Assembly: GCA_035651655.1 (NCBI GenBank) | Contig: DASRFG010000033.1 | Coordinates: 26,185-90,184 of the forward strand | DNA from: Terriglobales bacterium | GTDB taxonomy: Bacteria; Acidobacteriota; Terriglobia; Terriglobales; Acidobacteriaceae | Reading direction: 5' to 3' | DNA: 64,000 bases | Shown here: positions 28,531-37,117 of the stretch, piece by piece | How positions within the stretch are numbered: the stretch's first letter is position 1 | Layout of the letters: every line of letters begins with the position of its first letter | Translations under genes and position numbers: made by a program | Notes under the pieces: model-generated | Told to the model about the DNA's origin: nothing | The model's input: the letters and a program-made list of their open reading frames with translations, nothing else | The model's database searches: none

Positions 28531-29535
28531 ATGAAGGCCTTTCACAATCTCAAACTGGTTGGCATCGCCCTGGTGATGGTGACGCTTCTGGGCATGACCG
28601 GTTTCCACTTTATCGAGGGCTGGCCGTGGTTCGACGGGTTGTACATGACTGTTACCACGCTCACGACCATTGGGTATCAGGAAGTCCATCCGCTTTCACA
28701 CGCCGGTCGCATTTTCAATGTCGTACTGATTTTGATGGGTGTCTCGCTGGTGTTTTTGGCGATCGGGGCGCTCACCCAGGCTTTGCTAGAATTCGAGCTG
28801 CTGAGTTTCTTTGGCAAGCGCAGAATGGAACGTGAGATCAGCCGCCTTTCCGACCATTACATCATTTGCGGCGCCGGACGTGTGGGCCGCAGCGCTTCGC
28901 GCGAGCTGGCACGCAAGCCAGCCCCCTTTGTGATCATCGAGCAGAACGAACCCAAGGCCCAGCGCTACGTCGGGGAATGGCCAACCATCATTGGTGATGC
29001 CACCCAGGAAGCCACGTTACGACAGGCGCGCATTGAGCACGCCCGCGGACTGGTGGCGGCGACCACCACGGACGCAACCAACATTTATATTGTGCTTACC
29101 GCGCGTGGTATGAATCCGCGGCTGAAGATAATCGCACGTGCCAGCGAAGAAGATGCCGAGAAACACTTGTTGACTGCGGGCGCTGACTCGGTGGTCTCAC
29201 CCTACACGTTTGTCGGCCACCGGATTGCGCAGTCGTTTCTGCGGCCGAACGTTCTTGATTTCCTCGACATTGCCACGGCGCGACACGGCAAGATGGGGCT
29301 GGAGATCGAAGAAATCTTTGTTGACCAGCGCTCGCCTTTTGCCGGTAAGAGCATTGAGGAATCCAAAATTCGCCAGGAACTGGGCGTGATCGTGCTTGCC
29401 ATCAAACACGCAGGCCAGGACCTGCACTTCAATCCTGCACCGGATGATCGCATCGAACCCGGCGACTATCTGGTGGCCATGGGGCAGCCCGCGGGCCTGC
29501 GCAAGCTTGAAGCGACGTCCCAGATGCACCCATGA
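28531..29535 (+). CDS. Potassium channel with cytosolic RCK (TrkA-N/TrkA-C) domains
   Basis: Two-helix K+ channel of MthK architecture. Residues about 8-25 form the first helix, the selectivity filter is TLTTIGYQ, and a second helix lies about 70-92. An RCK/TrkA-N Rossmann domain follows (about 105-225; HYIICGAGRVGRSASREL), then a TrkA-C domain (about 245-325). Gated by cytosolic ligands or ions in the family. The ATG at 28531 is chosen because the earlier TTG frame lies in a terminator. 334 residues. Overlaps the next gene by 4 bases. Confidence 0.9.
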   Translation: MKAFHNLKLVGIALVMVTLLGMTGFHFIEGWPWFDGLYMTVTTLTTIGYQEVHPLSHAGRIFNVVLILMGVSLVFLAIGALTQALLEFELLSFFGKRRMEREISRLSDHYIICGAGRVGRSASRELARKPAPFVIIEQNEPKAQRYVGEWPTIIGDATQEATLRQARIEHARGLVAATTTDATNIYIVLTARGMNPRLKIIARASEEDAEKHLLTAGADSVVSPYTFVGHRIAQSFLRPNVLDFLDIATARHGKMGLEIEEIFVDQRSPFAGKSIEESKIRQELGVIVLAIKHAGQDLHFNPAPDDRIEPGDYLVAMGQPAGLRKLEATSQMHP

Positions 29536-31121
29536 AAATCGTTACCGCGGCCGAGATGCGCGAAATCGACCGCATCACCACCGAGCGATTCGGAATAGCA
29601 TCCCTCACTCTAATGGAAAATGCAGGGACGGCGGTGGCGGACTTTGTCCTTTCCGACTACCCCGAGCGGAACCGCATCGGCCTGGTTTGCGGCAAAGGCA
29701 ACAATGGTGGCGATGGCTACGTTGCGGCTCGCAAGCTGCATGAGGCGGGCAGGGAAGTGCAGGTGCTGTTGCTGGCCGATCCCGGCGAGTTGCGCGGCGA
29801 TGCCGCCGTTATGTTTAAGAAGCTGCCGGTATCGTCGATCCTGGCGCGTTCGAGTGAGGAACTCACGAGCGCCAAGGCGCGAGCCGTGTTTGAATGCGAT
29901 TTGCTGATCGACGCGATCCTCGGCACCGGTTTCAGACCTCCAGTGCAAGGGCTCTACGCGGAGGCGATCAGACGATTTTCGGAGGTTCACGCGCCGATTG
30001 TCGCAGTTGATATCCCCTCCGGCGCCGATGCTGATGCCATGGATTCGGGATCGGAGTCCGGCCACCCGGTGGTTCCGGCGTGTGGCACCGTGACCTTCAC
30101 CGCGCCCAAGCTGGTGCATGTCTTCAGTTCGCTGGTGCAGGGCGTGGTGGTTATCGCTCCGATCGGGTCACCCGATGAGGCCATCCAATCCTCGCTGAAT
30201 TTGGAAATGATCACGCCGCGCGACCTTGCGGCCGCCCTTAAGCCGCGTCCCAGGGACGCTCATAAAGGGATGTTCGGGCACGTACTCGTAATCGGAGGAT
30301 CATTAGGCAAGTCGGGCGCGGCTGCTATGGCCGGAATGGCGGCGTTACGCGCGGGCGCTGGGCTGGCGACGGTCGCAACTCCTCGGTCGGTGTTGCCGAT
30401 GGTTGCAGGCTTTGCGCCGGAGTTGATGACCGAACCGCTGGAAGAAACGGAAGAGGGAACGATCTCATTGCGCGCGTTGGGGCGACTGGAAAGCATTGTC
30501 GAAGGCAAGACTTTGCTGGCGATTGGGCCGGGGATATCGCGCAATCCGGAAACTGCAGAAACGGTGCGCATGCTGGTACGAGATACTGACGTGCCTGTGG
30601 TACTAGACGCCGATGGCCTGAACGCGTTCGAAGGTAGCTCACAACTTCTCGATGGCAGCAGACACACGCTGGTGCTCACCCCACATCCAGGTGAAATGGC
30701 TCGTTTGACGCAAGTGAAGACTGGAGACATTCAAAAGGACCGCTTGGGCATTGCTCGGAAATTTGCTGCTGAGCACAGACTGTTGCTGGTGTTGAAAGGG
30801 CATCGCACGCTGATTGCGGAGCCCAATGGCCAGGTCTGGGTGAACGTTACCGGGAATCCCGGCATGGCGACGGGCGGCATGGGAGACATTCTCACCGGCC
30901 TGTTAGCCGGCATGCTCGCGCAAGAGAGAAGCGGAAAGGGAGACAGAAGTAGGACGACGGTCCTGGCGGGAGTTTACCTTCACGGCTTGGCCGGTGACGT
31001 GGCTTGCGACGATACTGGCGAAAATTCGTTGGTTGCGACCGATCTGCTTGGCGCTCTGCCGGAAGCCTTCCGCCGCACTCGCGAGGCCGCCAAGAGCAGG
31101 ACCGTTCGCTTCCAGGCCTGA
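29532..31121 (+). CDS. nnr: Bifunctional NAD(P)HX epimerase / ADP-dependent dehydratase
   Basis: Repairs hydrated NAD(P)H. The N-terminal YjeF_N epimerase (about residues 1-215) shows LMENAGTAVADFV, CGKGNNGGDGYVAARKL and DIPSGADAD. The C-terminal ribokinase-like dehydratase (about 240-515) shows KGMFGHVLVIGGS, VLTPHPGEMARL and the catalytic GNPGMATGGMGDILTG. 529 residues, normal for the fused form. The order with tsaE downstream is a widespread conserved pair. Confidence 0.95.
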   Translation: MKIVTAAEMREIDRITTERFGIASLTLMENAGTAVADFVLSDYPERNRIGLVCGKGNNGGDGYVAARKLHEAGREVQVLLLADPGELRGDAAVMFKKLPVSSILARSSEELTSAKARAVFECDLLIDAILGTGFRPPVQGLYAEAIRRFSEVHAPIVAVDIPSGADADAMDSGSESGHPVVPACGTVTFTAPKLVHVFSSLVQGVVVIAPIGSPDEAIQSSLNLEMITPRDLAAALKPRPRDAHKGMFGHVLVIGGSLGKSGAAAMAGMAALRAGAGLATVATPRSVLPMVAGFAPELMTEPLEETEEGTISLRALGRLESIVEGKTLLAIGPGISRNPETAETVRMLVRDTDVPVVLDADGLNAFEGSSQLLDGSRHTLVLTPHPGEMARLTQVKTGDIQKDRLGIARKFAAEHRLLLVLKGHRTLIAEPNGQVWVNVTGNPGMATGGMGDILTGLLAGMLAQERSGKGDRSRTTVLAGVYLHGLAGDVACDDTGENSLVATDLLGALPEAFRRTREAAKSRTVRFQA

Positions 31122-31136
31122 CCCGATTCGACAAAT

Positions 31137-31580
31137 ATGCCGCAGGAGACAACTTCAATCCGCGAGATCGTTACCCATTCGGCCGAGGAGACGATTGCGT
31201 TTGGACACACGCTCGCAAAAATACTCTCTCCGCCGAAGCTGGTGCTGCTGCGGGGCGATTTGGGTGCGGGCAAGACCACTCTGGTGAAAGGCGTCGCGCA
31301 GGCCTTCGCGGCGGCCAGGGAAGACGACGTGACCAGTCCGACGTTTACGCTGGTGCACGAGTATCGCGGCCCGAAAGTGGATCTCTATCACATTGACCTT
31401 TATCGGGTTGATACGCCTCGCGAGCTGGAGACCCTGGGCCTGGATGATCTGCGGGGAGAAAACGCTGTGTTGCTGATCGAGTGGGGAGAAAAGTTTTCGC
31501 GCTTCAGGCGTGAGCGCGATGTAGAGATCGCGATTGAAAGGTTGGGAGAGTCGGAGAGGAAGATCGTGGTCACCAGCTAG
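31137..31580 (+). CDS. tsaE: tRNA threonylcarbamoyladenosine biosynthesis ATPase TsaE
   Basis: P-loop ATPase of the TsaBDE complex making t6A37 on tRNAs. Walker A is GDLGAGKTTLVKG (about residues 40-52); SPTFTLVHEY and the DLYHIDLYRVD strand follow, then LLIEWGEKF. 147 residues. Starts 15 bases after nnr, likely the same operon. The tsaB and tsaD partners are not in the window. Confidence 0.94.
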   Translation: MPQETTSIREIVTHSAEETIAFGHTLAKILSPPKLVLLRGDLGAGKTTLVKGVAQAFAAAREDDVTSPTFTLVHEYRGPKVDLYHIDLYRVDTPRELETLGLDDLRGENAVLLIEWGEKFSRFRRERDVEIAIERLGESERKIVVTS

Positions 31581-31621
31581 CGGGCGCTCCGGCGACGCTG
31601 GAGGGAAAGTTGTTGCGCTAT

Positions 31622-32002
31622 TTATTTCCCGTGCTCTGCCTCGATGGTATCAATCACGATCGCACGCGACCCACTGCGCTCGAACACCTCGCCTTTCGCG
31701 ATCACCCTTTGGCCGGCAAACGGCACTAGTCGCTTGTTCTGTCCGGTTGCTGGAGTGGTATTGGCGATGGGCCAATAAATCGTTCCATCATCCGTCAGGA
31801 GCACCAACGGGGAGCCCGCCCGGGCGCAGGCGCGAGCACACGATTTGCTGATCGGCTTGTCCAGGTTCTTGGTGAAGGCGCACGCTGAGTCCAGAACGTA
31901 GCCTTTCACGGTTGCCGTTTCCGATTTCGCGCTGGCAGCCACAGCCAGCGACAACAATAGCAGCAGAGAAAGAATGCTTGCGACGCGAGCATTGCGATTC
32001 AT
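31622..32002 (-). CDS. Secreted small protein with a Cys-rich module
   Basis: 126 residues from the ATG at 32002 (an earlier ATG at 32011 is possible). A signal peptide ends near AVAASAKS. The mature part has GYVLDSACAF, then SKSCARACARAG, then LVLLTDDGTIYWPI and PFAGQRVIAKG. The same arrangement (D-[ST]-x-C, C-A-R-x-C, FAG-x-x-V) appears in the C-terminal half of the preceding gene, so the two share a module. Function unknown; the conserved cysteines could bind metal or form disulfides. Last gene of a four-gene minus-strand operon, 45 bases after its neighbour. Confidence 0.75.
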   Translation of the reverse strand: MNRNARVASILSLLLLLSLAVAASAKSETATVKGYVLDSACAFTKNLDKPISKSCARACARAGSPLVLLTDDGTIYWPIANTTPATGQNKRLVPFAGQRVIAKGEVFERSGSRAIVIDTIEAEHGK

Positions 32003-32047
32003 GGTTTCCACCTGGACTGGAAGGTACCACGTCCACAGGGCCCGAAT

Positions 32048-32827
32048 CTACTCTGCGGCAATGTCAACCAGGTGGATGGTGTTGGTAGTGGAATCGAGCG
32101 AGCCGCTGACGTGAACTTTCTTTCCCGCAAACGTTTCCGCTTTGACCTGGTCGTCGAGACGGTAAACCGTTTTCTTTGACATAAGCACAAAGGAGCCGCC
32201 CATGTGGCGCACGCAGTAGCGGGCGCACGAGGGAGCGTCGGGCCCCATCTGTTTGGCTTTGATCATTTCCTGATGAGAGCGGGTTAGCGAGTGAACATTC
32301 AGGGCGCATTGGGTGTCGGCGATTTCGCCGGCAAATGCCTGAACCGGGCCGAGGACGAGATGGGCGGACACACCATCCGTGCCAACGACCGGCTCGGAGC
32401 CAGCGGCCAGAACAGTGAACTTCATATGCATGCCTTCGTGGTCCTGGCTACAGATGACGGTACACACCACTTCGTAATCGCCGGGTTCCATCGGAGCACG
32501 TGCGGCAATTTCCTGTGTACCGGGCGTTAGAAGGAAGTCCCATCCGGGAACCCGGCTGCGATCTTTGGAGCGGAGCAGCGTGAAACCGTGAATGGAACCA
32601 TCGCGATTCATGGTAGAGGCCTTGCGCGCCGTTATGCGCAGCAGAAGGTCCTCGCCGGGAAAAGCGGTGATCGCTGGCTTTGAGACGCCCGGCATGCGAT
32701 AGCGGCTGTCGTAATCGGCAACGATCTCAATAATGCGAAGATCAGCGCGTATCGGACGGGTGCAGAGGCACGCCAGAGCCACGGCCGCGGCGGTCATCAG
32801 GCGACGGTATTTTCGTTGCGCACCCAT
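32048..32827 (-). CDS. CuA-like cupredoxin fused to a Cys-rich module
   Basis: 259 residues. A signal-like N-terminus (about 8-28) is followed by a cupredoxin fold of cytochrome-oxidase-subunit-II type. GSIHGFTL would supply the first His, and CTVICSQDHEGMHM matches the C-x3-C-x3-H-x2-M pattern of a binuclear CuA site. The C-terminal part (about 165-259) is a copy of the module in the next gene: GEIADTQCAL, SCARYCVRHMGG, FVLMSKKTVYRL, TFAGKKVHVSG. No transmembrane helix or oxidase subunit I is present, so this is not a normal COX2. Likely a periplasmic electron carrier or copper protein (inference). It lies 15 bases after the cytochrome gene. Confidence 0.75.
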   Translation of the reverse strand: MGAQRKYRRLMTAAAVALACLCTRPIRADLRIIEIVADYDSRYRMPGVSKPAITAFPGEDLLLRITARKASTMNRDGSIHGFTLLRSKDRSRVPGWDFLLTPGTQEIAARAPMEPGDYEVVCTVICSQDHEGMHMKFTVLAAGSEPVVGTDGVSAHLVLGPVQAFAGEIADTQCALNVHSLTRSHQEMIKAKQMGPDAPSCARYCVRHMGGSFVLMSKKTVYRLDDQVKAETFAGKKVHVSGSLDSTTNTIHLVDIAAE

Positions 32828-32842
32828 GTTGGTTCCGGCAGT

Positions 32843-33169
32843 TCATTGCGTCATATAGCGCAGGATGAGGTGCATGTCGTCTTCGGTGAGGGTGGCGCGT
32901 ACTCGCATGTGACGGACGATGGTGGCCATCATGCGTGGCGGAAACTTGTGCGGTGGCATGTGGCACCGTCCGCAGTTGGTGCCGAAACGTTGTTCGCCTT
33001 GAATGCGCAACTCGTCTTCCGCGACAATCTTGCGCGAGCGCCGGGGGTGAACCGCTCTCTGGACGTTGGAGCTCTTGGGGCTGGCGGTGGCGCGCCGTGA
33101 CTGAGGCAGCGCCGCAGGAGTTTCGGCCAGAATCACCGCGAAAATGAGAAGCGCTGCGCTGAGCTTCAT
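32843..33169 (-). CDS. Small monohaem c-type cytochrome
   Basis: 108 residues with a signal peptide (about 1-22), one haem-binding CGRCH motif (about residues 66-70) and Met residues downstream (MMATIVRHMRVRATLT) that could supply the distal ligand. Periplasmic electron transfer is the expected role. Its ATG overlaps the stop of the outer-membrane protein gene by 4 bases, so the two are translationally coupled, and the CuA-like gene follows after 15 bases. Confidence 0.85.
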   Translation of the reverse strand: MKLSAALLIFAVILAETPAALPQSRRATASPKSSNVQRAVHPRRSRKIVAEDELRIQGEQRFGTNCGRCHMPPHKFPPRMMATIVRHMRVRATLTEDDMHLILRYMTQ

Positions 33170-34212
33170 TGGGCGCTCCCGATGGGCAAGGCGAAGCGAT
33201 AGGCGATGCCGACTGTCCAGATGTTGGCATTGCCCGCGGAGCTGAATTGGCGTCCGAAGCTAGTGGTGGCTTTCAGGCCATCTTTGAAGAAGTAGTTGGC
33301 GCCGATTTCGGCTTGCTTGGCATTTACAGGCGGTAGCCCGTATTCGGCGGCGTCGGCCAAATTCTCGCCAGTAAAGAACTGTTGCAGGCGGCCCACCAAC
33401 TGCACGCGGTGGAGCTTGCCATTCCACTGCGGCAGATCGGAAAGACGATAGGCGCTCTCCAGCCAGTAACCGCTGCCGTTATTGGAGCGCGCATATTCGG
33501 CCCGTGTGTCCAAGGGCATGTCGCGCGGCTGCCACTCAAAGTGGAACCCAAAGGCGTTGGTGCGGCCTTCCTGCAGAAGGTGCTGCAAAGAGAAGCCAAC
33601 TTCTACTCGCGGACGCGGCAGGAAGATTCCAAAACGGCCGCCGAACAGGCGGTCGGACTCAAACTTGTTTACCGTGCTGAGGGTGGAGAAATATGTCGCG
33701 TAATTGATATTCAAACCGGGAAGCGCCTCGAATCCGCCGCGCAACATGGCGCCATCGCTCGACCCGGTGGCGAGCGGAAAGATGATCGGCGTGGTCTGCA
33801 GGTCGCGAATCCAGATGGGATAGAGGCGCTCGTTGTAAATCCCGAACGGGGTCAGGAAGCGGCCGAGGCTGACGGTGACGTAGCGGTTCGCCAAGTAGTC
33901 CAGCTGCAGGTAATCAATTTCTTTTTCAACCTTGCCGCCGAAGGAGCCGTTGGTGCTTTGGTACTCGCCTTTGAATTCGGCGCGCGACTCCACCAGCCAG
34001 CGCTCGCCGATGGGCGCCAGCACGACGGGCGCGAACATCGGGTTCAGGACCGTGTGTCCGCCGGTAACCGTGTCAACGAAGCCGAGAGAGCCGGAAAATA
34101 CCGGCACGGGCTTGACGTAGTCGTCGGCAAGAGCGCTCTGCGCCATCATGTGGCACGACAGCGCGCAGGCGAGCGCGACCGCAAGGCAGCACACGTATGA
34201 AATAGTCCTCAC
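33166..34212 (-). CDS. Outer-membrane beta-barrel protein (porin-like)
   Basis: 348 residues with a signal peptide ending near MMAQSALAD, then alternating polar/hydrophobic strands rich in aromatic residues (YVTVSLGRFLTPFGIYNERL, RVEVGFSLQHLL, ANIWTVGIAYRF), as in porin or phosphate-selective-porin-like barrels. The ligand is unknown. First gene of the operon with the cytochrome, CuA-like and Cys-module genes, which suggests the barrel serves redox chemistry or metal passage at the outer membrane (inference). Confidence 0.75.
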   Translation of the reverse strand: MRTISYVCCLAVALACALSCHMMAQSALADDYVKPVPVFSGSLGFVDTVTGGHTVLNPMFAPVVLAPIGERWLVESRAEFKGEYQSTNGSFGGKVEKEIDYLQLDYLANRYVTVSLGRFLTPFGIYNERLYPIWIRDLQTTPIIFPLATGSSDGAMLRGGFEALPGLNINYATYFSTLSTVNKFESDRLFGGRFGIFLPRPRVEVGFSLQHLLQEGRTNAFGFHFEWQPRDMPLDTRAEYARSNNGSGYWLESAYRLSDLPQWNGKLHRVQLVGRLQQFFTGENLADAAEYGLPPVNAKQAEIGANYFFKDGLKATTSFGRQFSSAGNANIWTVGIAYRFALPIGSAQ

Positions 34213-34296
34213 GCCGCCATATTAGTAAGTTGTGAGTAACCCGCAAAGTAACCGGAGTAATGATGTGTTGAGGAAAATGCCTGGGGTCGGGAGTCT

Positions 34297-34325
34297 CCCA
34301 GGTCTCGAAAACCGCGAGACCTGGG
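34297..34325 (-). terminator. Strong hairpin between two minus-strand genes
   Basis: CCCAGGTCTCG (34297-34307) and CGAGACCTGGG (34315-34325) form a perfect 11-pair stem with a 7-base loop, 25 bases after the stop of the upstream secreted-protein gene. No U-tract follows on either strand, so termination strength is uncertain. Confidence 0.5.
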
Positions 34326-34349
34326 GCGCCCGGCCTCGGTAAGGCGCGG

Positions 34350-35333
34350 TTACCAGGCGGAGACCGTGAACTGATCCACGTAGGCCTGGTAGGCGTGCGC
34401 GGAGACGTCTCCGTTCATCTGGAAGTGCGCACCGATGCTGTAAGAGCTGCCCTTGCTGACCGGGGCAAAAGACTTGTTGATGGTGTACTTCACTCCGTTC
34501 AAGGTCAGCGACTGGAAGACGGCTCTGCCGCTGATGATCGCAGCCTGCACGGTCAGGCGGTCCCAGCTGCCGGTAGCCGGACGGCGGCAAGGGATGCTGG
34601 TGGGAGACCAGTGCCCGGCGGGAACGTCGAACACGCTGAAGATGCCCTTGCTATACGAGCACTGTACGGAGAACTTGTACCACCTGGTCCCGATGTGATG
34701 GTTGGCCGAGAACTCCACCCCCTGTGAGTAGGCGGGGTTGCTGAGGCGGTAATGCGCGTCCATCTGTAAATGGGTCGCGGTCGTGCTTGAGCCCAGGGAA
34801 ATCGGCCACAGACAATTATTGAATTGCCCCTGCGGCCCCAGGAAAAACATTCCCGAGATTCCATCTAGGGATGGGGTTGAGACCAGCTTCGGCTTGGTGC
34901 TGCAGATGGGATGCCCCTGGTCGGGGTAGGTATACCACCCGGACCTCTCCTCAATTTTCCTAAATACCAATGCGCCGCTGGGAACGGTGTCCGGCGGCGG
35001 GGAGCCGTTGGAGACGTTTACATATTTGGAGGAGGCGATCACTGTGCCATTGGCCTGCCAGGCTTTCACGGTAAGGAGATGAGTGCCCTCTGCCATGGTG
35101 AAGTGGGTGTCAAGCGGGGTGGCGTTCGCCTGGGCGAATCCCACGTGGTCAATGTAAACCTTGATGCCGACGATGGGAGAAGAGTGCTGGAAGTCTGCCA
35201 CCACATGGACGGGTGAGCTGGTGGTGCTGGAGCTGGGAGAGACGATGGTGACTGAACCGGCCAAAAGCAGAGCGGGTGCAATGAGAAATAGTAAGAAAGC
35301 AACGGCGGCAAACAACATTCTTGATGGCGGCAT
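34350..35333 (-). CDS. Secreted Ig-like / lectin-like protein of unknown function
   Basis: 327 residues from the ATG at 35333, which has GAGGG 5 bases upstream; longer starts at 35345 and 35390 lack this. Signal peptide about 1-26. An Ig-like domain follows (about 28-110; VTIVSPSSSTTSS, HLLTVKAWQANGTVIAS), then a jelly-roll-like region (about 130-327; THLQMDAHYRLSNP, GVEFSANHH, SWDRLTVQAAIISG) resembling concanavalin-type lectin folds. Acidobacterial genomes carry many such secreted proteins; ligand unknown. Confidence 0.65.
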   Translation of the reverse strand: MPPSRMLFAAVAFLLFLIAPALLLAGSVTIVSPSSSTTSSPVHVVADFQHSSPIVGIKVYIDHVGFAQANATPLDTHFTMAEGTHLLTVKAWQANGTVIASSKYVNVSNGSPPPDTVPSGALVFRKIEERSGWYTYPDQGHPICSTKPKLVSTPSLDGISGMFFLGPQGQFNNCLWPISLGSSTTATHLQMDAHYRLSNPAYSQGVEFSANHHIGTRWYKFSVQCSYSKGIFSVFDVPAGHWSPTSIPCRRPATGSWDRLTVQAAIISGRAVFQSLTLNGVKYTINKSFAPVSKGSSYSIGAHFQMNGDVSAHAYQAYVDQFTVSAW

Positions 35334-35761
35334 GAAGTCCCTCATTTTTTGAAGTGAGGTGAAGGTAGGTGGGCATCTACTCTGGATCAATCAGGGGAAG
35401 ACCGTATTTAAAATTTAGGTAAGTAGGTCAAGGCCAGTCGGTTTTCTGTAGGCCCTAAGGAGCCTGCGAGCCAGGAGAGTTGCCCGTCCTCCGCCTGAAA
35501 TGGGAATCGGTATCCCAAACAGAACCCACGTTCTCAAGCAGGCTGTTTCGATACGGGAACATTAGAATCTTCTAGTCTGGGCACGATTGTTCCGCAATGC
35601 CATTCGGTGCTTGCAAGTCATAGCAACGAACGGCCCCCCGGCATCAGCCGACACCCGCGCACGTTTGGACGATGAGTTGCAATTGGATATGCGGGAATGC
35701 AGATCACGAGGCGGATTCAAGCTATCGGCAGATGGAACGATGATTACTGAGGGGCAGATCA
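35334..35761. other. Divergent intergenic region before the LuxR-type pair
   Basis: 428 bases between a secreted-protein start (minus) and the first LuxR-type gene (plus). An AT-rich stretch lies at 35400-35420, and a short imperfect palindrome TGGGA-N7-TCCCA lies at 35501-35517. A plus-strand frame (35587-35760 onward) is open in part but merges out of frame with the HTH genes and shows no domain. I call nothing else here. Confidence 0.4.
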
Positions 35762-36001
35762 ATGATTACTCTCACGGAGTTCACGGTCACACGGCGGGAC
35801 GAACAGATTCTGCAGCTCTTGCTGGAAGGCTGCAGCAACAAGGAAATCGCCGACGAATTGAAAATAAGTCCGCGCACTGTCAAGCAACATTTGCGGTCGT
35901 TGTTCCAGCGGGCGGGGATCACCGGCGGCCGCAAGCGAGTGAAGCTGGCGACGGCGCTTTTATGGAAGGAGCAACTGCAATGCAATCACGCAATCGGTTA
36001 A
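35762..36001 (+). CDS. Small LuxR-type HTH protein (first of a tandem pair)
   Basis: 79 residues, essentially a bare GerE/LuxR DNA-binding domain: TVTRRDEQILQLLLEGCSNK, EIADELKISPRTVKQHLRSL, then FQRAGI. No receiver domain. GAGGGG at 35749-35754 is 7 bases from the ATG. Its last 22 bases overlap the next gene in a different frame. Presumably binds DNA as a dimer or modifies the partner gene's product (inference). Confidence 0.8.
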   Translation: MITLTEFTVTRRDEQILQLLLEGCSNKEIADELKISPRTVKQHLRSLFQRAGITGGRKRVKLATALLWKEQLQCNHAIG

Positions 36002-36267
36002 CCCCGCGGGAGGTGGAGGTGGCCTCGCTGGTATGGGAGGGCATGACCAACCGCGAGATCGGCCATTCGGTGGGCACCACGGAACAGGTCATCAAGAATT
36101 ATCTGCGGGTGATTTTTGACAAGCTGGGGGTGTGGAGCCGGCTGGAGTTGGCGCTTTACATCGCCAACCACGGTGGTGGGACGTGGAAGGAAACTATGGA
36201 CGAGGCAGTGCCTGAAGCCAAGACGCGGGAGACGATACCTGCCAAGCAGGCTGCCGCAGGACGGTAA
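35980..36267 (+). CDS. Small LuxR-type HTH protein (second of a tandem pair)
   Basis: 95 residues from the ATG at 35980, 8 bases after AAGGAG (35966-35971); the much longer open frame (from 35587) has no homology upstream. LuxR/GerE HTH: NRLTPREVEVASLVWEGMTN, REIGHSVGTTEQVIKNYLRV, IFDKLGVWSRLELALY, then a polar tail. The canonical ...TVK... of the recognition helix is ...QVIKNYL here. Overlap with the preceding gene implies translational coupling and joint function. Confidence 0.8.
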   Translation: MQSRNRLTPREVEVASLVWEGMTNREIGHSVGTTEQVIKNYLRVIFDKLGVWSRLELALYIANHGGGTWKETMDEAVPEAKTRETIPAKQAAAGR

Positions 36268-36676
36268 CCGGGCGAGAGGTAAAGCGGCGCCCACAGGCAC
36301 TTCTACCCGCCGGTTAAGGGTTGAGGCAGACCGAGCAGGAATGAGGCGGCCCATCGCCAAGCCCCGAGGGCATTGGTTTTGGGCTGGTTATTCACAGGTC
36401 GAAGTGTGATGGGCAAATCGTATGCGAGCGATATTGGACGCTGAATATCGGCTTGGCGGCAGCGCTGAAGGAGATCGGCATGCGAATATGCACCATTTTC
36501 CGGCAGGCGGCTGTGGGTGGCGCGCATATGGCTCAAGCTGAAGGGCCTTAAAACGCACATAAAGTGCTTGACGATGGTACGGTGAGCAGGGTAAAGGACA
36601 CACCAATTCGTGCACCGTATTTGCTGCAATCGCCACCTCGGGAAACTGGCAGCACCCAAGGTTTGAAGGAGACTCA
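36268..36676. other. Intergenic region upstream of an orphan receiver
   Basis: 409 bases without a supportable gene. TTGACG at 36568-36573 could be a -35 element for the receiver gene, but the -10 position 17 bases on (GTAAAG) is poor. No clear RNA structure or repeat found. Confidence 0.35.
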
Positions 36677-37117
36677 ATGCCAACCCACGGAAGTGAATCG
36701 CCGGCAGCAGGGACTGTTTTAGTGGTTGACGACGATCACGCCATGCTCCGTTACTTACGCACCCTCCTGGAAATGCACGGCTACGACGTGGAAACAGCCA
36801 CCAGCGGAAGGGAAGCCTTGGGGCGAGTGCAGTCGGGATTGTCGCCGGACGTCGTCCTGCTGGACATCAACATGCCGGGAATGGACGGGCTGGAGACCTT
36901 GCAGGAGCTACTCGACTACGAGCCGGATTTGAAGGTCATTATGTGCTCTTGCGTGACCGATCCGCGTAAGACCATGGCCGCATTCTTGATTGGGGCGCAA
37001 GACTTCATCCCCAAGCCCTTTTGCCATCCCGATCTCCTGGCCGCGCTGGAGCGCTCCCTGCAATCCTTGGGTGCGACGACGGCAGTGCGCTGGGAAGCCG
37101 TGCGGGACATCTGCTAA
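36677..37117 (+). CDS. Stand-alone response-regulator receiver
   Basis: 146 residues, a single CheY-like receiver with short flanks. The acidic pocket is VLVVDDDHAM, the phospho-acceptor Asp is in VVLLDINMPGMDG, the Ser switch position is in IMCSCVTD, and the conserved Lys is in FIPKPF. Complete and probably phosphorylatable. No output domain. AAGGAG precedes the ATG. The downstream tail (from about residue 125) is not conserved. Confidence 0.88.
   Translation: MPTHGSESPAAGTVLVVDDDHAMLRYLRTLLEMHGYDVETATSGREALGRVQSGLSPDVVLLDINMPGMDGLETLQELLDYEPDLKVIMCSCVTDPRKTMAAFLIGAQDFIPKPFCHPDLLAALERSLQSLGATTAVRWEAVRDIC

Noticed and set aside
35587..35979. Long N-terminal extension of the second LuxR-type gene
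   Set aside because: The extension runs antisense-like through the first LuxR gene in another frame; a good ribosome-binding site marks the start at 35980.
36568..36596. Promoter before the receiver at 36.7 kb
   Set aside because: TTGACG is acceptable as -35 but the -10 at the right distance (GTAAAG) matches poorly.
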